Assembly: GCA_027064305.1 (NCBI GenBank)
Contig: JAMOPY010000017.1
Span: forward strand, 1 to 37,089
Reading direction: 5' to 3'
Source of the DNA: Methanobacteriota archaeon
GTDB taxonomy: Archaea; JAADCQ01; Methanopyri; Methanopyrales; Methanopyraceae
DNA: 37,089 nucleotides
Within the stretch, counting starts at the first letter, position 1. Every line of letters starts with the position of its first letter. A program made the translations under genes and the position numbers. Shown here piece after piece: positions 32,466 to 37,089 of this stretch. The notes under the pieces are model-generated. The model was given only the letters and a program-made list of their open reading frames with translations, had not been told where the DNA came from and made no database searches.

Positions 32466-34070
32466 GTGTCCTGGATCATACGGGTGGAGGATCTGGTCAA
32501 AGAGTTCGAAGGGTTCAGGCTGGAGATCCCGGAGCTGGAGGTTCGCGACGGGGACGTGCTGGGAATCCTGGGGGAGAGCGGCGCCGGTAAGTCGGTCTTC
32601 ATCCACACGCTGAAGGGGTTGGACGACTACCGGCCGGACGAGGGTCGGGTGCTGTACCGGGTGGCCCGCTGTCCGGAGTGCGGGTGGGCGGAGCGGCCCG
32701 CGATGGTCGGGGAGAAGTGCCCGAAGTGCGGCGACGGTGAGCTGGAGGAGGACGTGGTGGATCTCTGGGGGGTCCCGGACCGCGAGCGGCGGCGGTTCCG
32801 GAAGCGGATCGCGATCATGTTCCAGCGAACGTTCGCCCTGTACGAGGAGCAGACGGTGCTGGAGAACGTGATGGAGGCGCTGCTGGACGCGGGGTACTCC
32901 GAGAGTGAGGCGGCGGAGCGCGCGGTGGAGCTCATCGAGATGGTGGAGCTGGAGCACCGGGTCACGCACCTGGCGCGGGACCTGAGCGGCGGTGAGAAGC
33001 AGCGGGTCGTGCTGATCCGGCAGCTGGCCAAGCGGCCGATCGTGTTCCTGGCGGACGAGCCGACGGGCACGCTGGACCCGGAGACGGCGGAGATCGTGCA
33101 CCGGGCCCTGCGGGAGGGGGTGAAGGAGGCGGGCATCACGATGGTGATCACCTCGCACTGGCCGGAGGTCATCGAGGACATCTCGGACCGGGTGCTGTGG
33201 CTGGAGAACGGTGAGGTCGTGGAGGTCGGGGAGCCGGAGGAGGTGGTGCGGAAGTACCTGGAGCGGGTGGAGGAGGTGGAGAAGGAGGAGGTGGAGGTCG
33301 GCGAGGACATCGTGCGGGCCAAGGACGTGAAGAAGTACTACTACTCGATCGAGCGGGGCGTGGTGAAGGCGGTGGACGGCGTCTCGCTCACGGTGCGGGA
33401 GGGCGAGATCTACGGGATCGTGGGCAAGAGCGGGGCGGGTAAGACCACGCTGGCGAAGATCCTGGCGGGCGTGCTGGAGCCCACGGAGGGCGAGGTGTAC
33501 GTGCGGATCGGGGACGACTGGGTGGACATGACGGACAAGCGGGAGCGGGGCCGGGCGAAGCGGTACATCGGGATGCTGCACCAGCAGTACACGCTGTACC
33601 CGCACCGGACCGTGCTGGAGAACCTCACGAAGGCGATCGGGATCGAGCTGCCGGACGAGCTCGCGAAGATGAAGGCCGTGCACGTGCTCAAGGCGGTGGG
33701 GTTCGACGAGGAGCGGGCGGTGGAGATCCTCGACCGGTACCCGGACCAGCTGTCCGAGGGCGAGCGGCACCGGGTGGCGCTGGCCCAGGTGCTGATCCGA
33801 GAGCCGCGGATCCTGATCCTGGACGAGCCGACGGGCACGATGGACCCGGTGACCATGCGCCGGGTGGCCAAGTCCATCCTGAACGCCCGCAAGGAGATGA
33901 ACCAGACCTTCATCATCGTGTCCCACGACATGGACTTCGTGGAGATGGTGTGCGACCGGGCTTCGCTGATGAGGGACGGGAAGTTCGTGAAGACGGGGGA
34001 CCCGAAGGAGATCGTGACCGAGCTGACGCCGGAAGAGCGCGAGGAGATGGTCCGAGAGGGGGAGTCTTAG
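32466..34070 (+). CDS. atwA: Methyl-coenzyme M reductase activation ATPase, component A2 (AtwA)
   Basis: This 534-residue soluble protein has two ABC-type ATPase domains and is component A2 of the system that reductively activates methyl-coenzyme M reductase. Domain 1 has GESGAGKS, a zinc-like insert with CPECG and CPKCG, signature LSGGEKQR and [11 protein letters not shown]. Domain 2 has [16 protein letters not shown] and [11 protein letters not shown]. No transmembrane segments are present. GTG at 32466 follows GGGGG by 8 nt; GTG at 32460 is possible. Marker 9 starts directly after its stop, so the two are one unit. Confidence 0.94.
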   Translation: MSWIIRVEDLVKEFEGFRLEIPELEVRDGDVLGILGESGAGKSVFIHTLKGLDDYRPDEGRVLYRVARCPECGWAERPAMVGEKCPKCGDGELEEDVVDLWGVPDRERRRFRKRIAIMFQRTFALYEEQTVLENVMEALLDAGYSESEAAERAVELIEMVELEHRVTHLARDLSGGEKQRVVLIRQLAKRPIVFLADEPTGTLDPETAEIVHRALREGVKEAGITMVITSHWPEVIEDISDRVLWLENGEVVEVGEPEEVVRKYLERVEEVEKEEVEVGEDIVRAKDVKKYYYSIERGVVKAVDGVSLTVREGEIYGIVGKSGAGKTTLAKILAGVLEPTEGEVYVRIGDDWVDMTDKRERGRAKRYIGMLHQQYTLYPHRTVLENLTKAIGIELPDELAKMKAVHVLKAVGFDEERAVEILDRYPDQLSEGERHRVALAQVLIREPRILILDEPTGTMDPVTMRRVAKSILNARKEMNQTFIIVSHDMDFVEMVCDRASLMRDGKFVKTGDPKEIVTELTPEEREEMVREGES

Positions 34071-34586
34071 GTGGGGCCTGAGGAGGGCTGGCCGGACGCG
34101 CCCCCGCACGTGTGCCGAGGGGGCCCGCCGGAGGCGCTCGCCTTCTGCTGCCCTCCCGTCAAGCCCTGCCCGATCTTTCAGGCGCTGCAGAGAGCGGGGC
34201 TGGACCCGGAGGAGTACGTGGAGCGCAAGAAGAAGTTCGCGGAGAAGACCCCGCTGAAGGCGGGGGAGGAGACCTGCTTCGGCAGCCTGGTCTGGTGCTG
34301 TAAGGTGACCAAGCCGTGCCCGCTTCGGGACGCGGCGATGAACCGGGCCGGGCTGACCCCGAACGAGTACATGTGGTGGAAGAAGCAGCTCGCCGAGTAC
34401 CTGCTGGGGAGGAAGGAGCTGGACGAGATCCTGGAGGAGGCTCGATCGGTGGACGAGGACACCGTCCAGGCCGTCGCCGAGGCGGCGGACGTCTCCGAGG
34501 AGGAGGCGCGGAGGGCGCTCGAGGAGGCGGACGGTGACCCGGTGAAGGCGGTAAAGCTGCTCAAGTCAAGGCGGGAGCGTGAGTAG
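34071..34586 (+). CDS. Methanogenesis marker protein 9 with C-terminal UBA-like domain
   Basis: This 171-residue protein matches methanogenesis marker 9 (TIGR03280), conserved in methanogens, function unknown. It is built from two similar halves, each with a Cys-Cys pair and a [13 protein letters not shown] (Cys26, 27, 33) and CCKVTKPCP (Cys76, 77, 83), with further Cys15 and Cys69. The eight cysteines suggest metal or Fe-S binding. The last 40 residues ([20 protein letters not shown], then [10 protein letters not shown]) look like a UBA-type helical domain as in archaeal NAC. GTG starts immediately after the atwA stop with GAGGGGGAG upstream, pointing to a role near McrA activation or modification. 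Confidence 0.9.
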   Translation: MGPEEGWPDAPPHVCRGGPPEALAFCCPPVKPCPIFQALQRAGLDPEEYVERKKKFAEKTPLKAGEETCFGSLVWCCKVTKPCPLRDAAMNRAGLTPNEYMWWKKQLAEYLLGRKELDEILEEARSVDEDTVQAVAEAADVSEEEARRALEEADGDPVKAVKLLKSRRERE

Positions 34587-35417
34587 ATGACCGACCGGGA
34601 GTTCCTGATCGCTCACATCTCCGACCTGCACGTGTCCCCGCTGAGGAGGAGCTGGGATCCCAGGACGTTCAGGGACGGGATCGAGCTGCTGGAGGACGTG
34701 AATCCGGACGTGATCGTCGTCACCGGAGACATCACGGACAACGGGCTGGCCCGGGAGTACGAGGAGGCCCAGTCGCTGCTGGACGAGCTGGAGCGGGTGG
34801 CGAGCCGCGTCGTCCCGGTGCCCGGGAACCACGACGCCAGAAACCTCGGTTGGATGGTCTTCGAGGACACCTTCGGGGACCGGTACCGGGTCGAGAAGGT
34901 GGCCCCGAGGCTGTACATCATCGGGGCGGACTCCTCGGAGCCGGACGTGAACTACGGGCAGCTGGGCCGGGAGCGGCAGGAGTGGCTGGAGGGCGTGCTC
35001 GACCGGATACCCAAGAGCGCCTGCATCTGCCTGGCCATGCACCACCATCTGATCCCGGTTCCCGGTTCGGGCCGGGAGCGGAACGTGCTCGTGGACGCCG
35101 GGGAGGTGCTGAACCTGTGCCTAAGGTTCGGGGTCGACGTCGTGCTCTGCGGGCACCGACACGTCCCGTTCGTGGCCAAGGTGGAGGACACGGTGGTGGC
35201 GAACGCCGGCACGTTCTCCTCCACGAAACTGCGCGGGTACAGCCGCAACAGCTTCAACGTCATCGAGTTCTCGGATGAGGCCGTCACGGTGTGGCTGCAG
35301 GAGATCGTGACCGAGCGCCGGATCGAGATGGCCAGGTACCGGCCCGTGGTGCGGGAGGGCGAGTACCGGCTGGTGAGGGAGAAGGGCCTGAAGGACCTAC
35401 TCAGAGAATCGGTTTGA
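34587..35417 (+). CDS. Calcineurin-like metallophosphoesterase (Icc/CpdA type)
   Basis: This 276-residue protein has IAHISDLHVSPL, DVIVVTGDITDNG, VVPVPGNHDARN, LAMHHHLIPV and VLCGHRHVPF, a complete set of binuclear metal ligands. The group contains cyclic-nucleotide and other phosphodiesterases; substrate unknown. The ATG follows directly after the marker 9 stop, so it completes an atwA-marker 9-phosphoesterase unit. Its 3' end overlaps the convergent ModE-like gene by 17 nt. It is unrelated in detail to the shorter phosphoesterase at 4649. Confidence 0.9.
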   Translation: MTDREFLIAHISDLHVSPLRRSWDPRTFRDGIELLEDVNPDVIVVTGDITDNGLAREYEEAQSLLDELERVASRVVPVPGNHDARNLGWMVFEDTFGDRYRVEKVAPRLYIIGADSSEPDVNYGQLGRERQEWLEGVLDRIPKSACICLAMHHHLIPVPGSGRERNVLVDAGEVLNLCLRFGVDVVLCGHRHVPFVAKVEDTVVANAGTFSSTKLRGYSRNSFNVIEFSDEAVTVWLQEIVTERRIEMARYRPVVREGEYRLVREKGLKDLLRESV

Positions 35418-35724
35418 GCCCCCGCTTCCTTACCTCCTCCACCGCCCGCTCGTACTCGCGGAGGAGCCGGCGACCGAACCTCGTCAGCCTCGCACCCCCA
35501 CCCTCGGCACCACCCCGCCTCGTCTCGACGATTTTCCGACCGAAGGCCCGTTCCAGGGACTGGAGGCTCCTTCTGGCGTACTCGTACGACCACCCCAGCC
35601 GCTCCGCCGCCCTCTTCACGGCCCCCTCCCGCTCGATGGCGAGCAGAAGGGCGTAGCGGCCCGGGCCCATCACGGGGCGCCCGTCGGTGCACAGGAACAC
35701 CTTCACGCGCGCCTCCAAGCTCAC
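35401..35724 (-). CDS. ModE-type winged helix-turn-helix regulator
   Basis: This 107-residue protein resembles the DNA-binding N-terminal domain of ModE. GPGRYALLLAIEREGAVKRAAERLGWSYEYARRSL is the helix-turn-helix region, followed by VETRRGGAEGGGARLTRFGRRLL, the glycine-rich wing typical of ModE proteins. The molybdate-binding (MOP) domains are absent, so the signal is unknown; tungstate or molybdate control is an inference only. GTG overlaps the stop of the radical SAM gene (GTGA), so it is co-translated with that enzyme. Confidence 0.87.
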   Translation of the reverse strand: MSLEARVKVFLCTDGRPVMGPGRYALLLAIEREGAVKRAAERLGWSYEYARRSLQSLERAFGRKIVETRRGGAEGGGARLTRFGRRLLREYERAVEEVRKRGLKPIL

Positions 35725-37089
35725 CCGGACCCCAGGATCGAGCGCACCAGCTCCTCGTTCCCGCAGTGCTTGAGGAGCGCCTTGGTCAGCTTCCGGCGCC
35801 CGTACCATGACAGGACCTTGATCGCCAGCTTGATCAGCGGGCTGTGCCCCACGGACCGAGCGTACTCGCTGTACAGGATCGGCAGCCACCTGAGGTCATG
35901 GTCCACGCACTTGACGATCACCTCCCAGTGGGCGTCCGTCAGCCGCTCCGGCGTGAAGAAGTCGTGATCGCGCAGCCGGGAGTCCCCGATCGGGACGAAG
36001 AACAGCGGGACGATGAAGCTCTTGTAGTCGCGCAATCGATCGAGCAGCTCGGCGGTCTTCATCACGTCGTCCTCCGTCTCGCCCGGGAGCCCCAGGATCA
36101 GCGTGCCGCACGGGACCCAGCCGTGGTCGTTCATGATGCCGAACGCCTGCTCGACCACGTCCGGCCACTCCTCCACCTTGAACGGGGCCACCTTACCGGG
36201 CATGTGCTCGGCCATCAGGCGCGGGCTGCCCGTCTCGACCCCCACCTGCGCGCCCATCCACGGGACCTTCGTGCCCACGCCCAGGATGTCCGAGACCTCG
36301 CCCAGGCGCTCGTCGAACAGGCAGACCGTGGAGAGGGCCACGTGACTTACGCCGACCTTCTCCACCCCGGGGTGCTCGGCCACGGCCGAGAACAGCTCGA
36401 TCACGGCCTCCACATTGGGGTACACGCCGTCCGCCTTGTACCGTAGCACGTCCTCCGCGTGCAGCAGGATCTTCCTCTTCCCGCTCCGGACGATCGCCTC
36501 CACGTCCTCGAGGATCTTGCCCAGGGGGAAGCTCCGGAGCTCCCTCATGTCCGGGCTGCAGAACTTGCAGCCTCGGCCGCAGCCGCGCGCGATCTCCACG
36601 ATCCCGTTGGTGGTGGGGTTGACGAGGGTGGGAATGTCCTCCGGGTCAACGGGACGCCCCTTCACGATCTCCGGCCCGCGGTCACCCTCCTCGATCCGGC
36701 GCACGACGTCTCCGACGACGTACTCTCCCTCGCCCTTGATCAGGAAGTCGATGCCGAACTCCGGGAACCGGTCCTCCACCTGCCAGGCCCCGGGGCCTCC
36801 CATGAACACGCCGAACCCGTGCTCCCGCTTGAGCCTTCGGATGCGTCCCATCAGCTCCTCGAAGCAGATCTTCATGTAGGCGGGCTTCCCGGAGAAGGAC
36901 GTGAACGTGGTCGTGGCCGGACCCATCCCCTGCGGGTCGATCTCCGAGACGCCCACCGCGATCGTGTCCTCGTCCACCGCCCGCTCGATCGCGTCCGGGT
37001 GCGCCACGAGCACGTCGTACCCTTCCCGACGCAGCTGCGCCTCGATCCGCCGCACGCCGAGCGGGGCCTCCTCCACCTCGCCCGTCTCC
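35721..37089 (-). CDS. B12-binding-type radical SAM protein (5' end outside the window)
   Basis: At least 451 residues are visible and the frame stays open to the window edge, so the gene is probably truncated at its N-terminus. The first 170 residues resemble a cobalamin-binding Rossmann domain (PLGVRRIEAQLRREGYDV, FGVFMGGPGAWQVEDRFPEFGIDFLIKGEGE). The radical SAM cluster motif is ARGCGRGCKFCSPDM (C-x3-C-x2-C), followed by VETGSPRLMAEHMPGK and GTLILGLPGETEDDV. Such enzymes methylate unactivated carbons or build cofactors. Given nearby atwA and marker 9, a role in modifying methyl-coenzyme M reductase is possible but not shown. Confidence 0.9.
   Translation of the reverse strand, partial: ETGEVEEAPLGVRRIEAQLRREGYDVLVAHPDAIERAVDEDTIAVGVSEIDPQGMGPATTTFTSFSGKPAYMKICFEELMGRIRRLKREHGFGVFMGGPGAWQVEDRFPEFGIDFLIKGEGEYVVGDVVRRIEEGDRGPEIVKGRPVDPEDIPTLVNPTTNGIVEIARGCGRGCKFCSPDMRELRSFPLGKILEDVEAIVRSGKRKILLHAEDVLRYKADGVYPNVEAVIELFSAVAEHPGVEKVGVSHVALSTVCLFDERLGEVSDILGVGTKVPWMGAQVGVETGSPRLMAEHMPGKVAPFKVEEWPDVVEQAFGIMNDHGWVPCGTLILGLPGETEDDVMKTAELLDRLRDYKSFIVPLFFVPIGDSRLRDHDFFTPERLTDAHWEVIVKCVDHDLRWLPILYSEYARSVGHSPLIKLAIKVLSWYGRRKLTKALLKHCGNEELVRSILGSG

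Noticed and set aside
32403..34109. Minus-strand open frame continuing upstream of kptA across atwA
   Set aside because: The antisense of atwA yields a repetitive His/Leu/Arg/Pro product; the real protein begins at the zinc ribbon at 32402.

Overview
The window is about 37 kb of very GC-rich archaeal chromosome from a hyperthermophilic methanogen, almost certainly the genus Methanopyrus. The strongest reason is a 985-residue homologue of DNA topoisomerase V at 28088-31045, a family known essentially only from Methanopyrus. From memory it differs from the M. kandleri AV19 protein at many positions, so I think this is a different Methanopyrus strain or species. Other support: archaeal ribosomal and RNA polymerase operons, a methanogen-type seryl-tRNA synthetase, the McrA-activation ATPase AtwA, methanogenesis marker protein 9, acidic protein tails, and very frequent GTG and TTG start codons. 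I see no insertion sequence, prophage, CRISPR array or rRNA.

Layout. 1-93: tRNA-Pro with a small intron (minus). 131-3959: the classic operon S13-S4-S11-RpoD-L18e-L13-S9-RpoN (minus). 4053-6148: four-gene operon of methanogen-conserved proteins, with a metallophosphoesterase and an HD hydrolase (minus). 6275-7521: PrsW-like membrane protein and a UbiX-family flavin prenyltransferase (plus). 7523-10701: S3Ae, a THUMP/SPOUT protein, a BtpA-family protein and a nucleotidyltransferase (minus). 10753-14218: Kae1, an orphan Cas6-like RAMP protein and the rare-type SerRS (minus). 14250-15116: an unrecognised protein, lying on the plus strand between kae1 and bud32. 15107-20855: an eleven-gene information-processing operon, S6e-aIF2gamma-PIN-RraA-like-Ppa-RpoE-Spt4-dephospho-CoA kinase-S24e-S27Ae-Bud32 (minus). 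20966-21412: S28e-L24e (plus). 21409-24813: RPA-like protein, RadA and a geranylgeranyl reductase-like flavoprotein (minus). 24869-28113: an aconitase-family large subunit, a methyltransferase and a cysteine desulfurase-like protein (plus). 28088-32402: KptA, endonuclease V and topoisomerase V (minus). 32466-35417: AtwA, marker 9 and a metallophosphoesterase (plus). 35401-37089: a B12-type radical SAM protein cut by the window edge, followed by a ModE-type HTH protein (minus).

Genes are packed tightly, often with ATGA or GTGA stop/start overlaps, and several convergent pairs overlap at their 3' ends. No gene-free stretch exceeds about 130 bases. TATA-like boxes recur roughly 37-44 nt upstream of first genes. 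The most notable items are the topoisomerase V/endonuclease V operon (the endonuclease V has Asn at a presumed catalytic Asp), the orphan Cas6-like gene in a tRNA-maturation operon, the unknown gene splitting kae1 from bud32, a probable CTG start at 5876, and the AtwA/marker 9/radical SAM neighbourhood. Assignments come from reading the translated sequence and recalling families; no database search was run.
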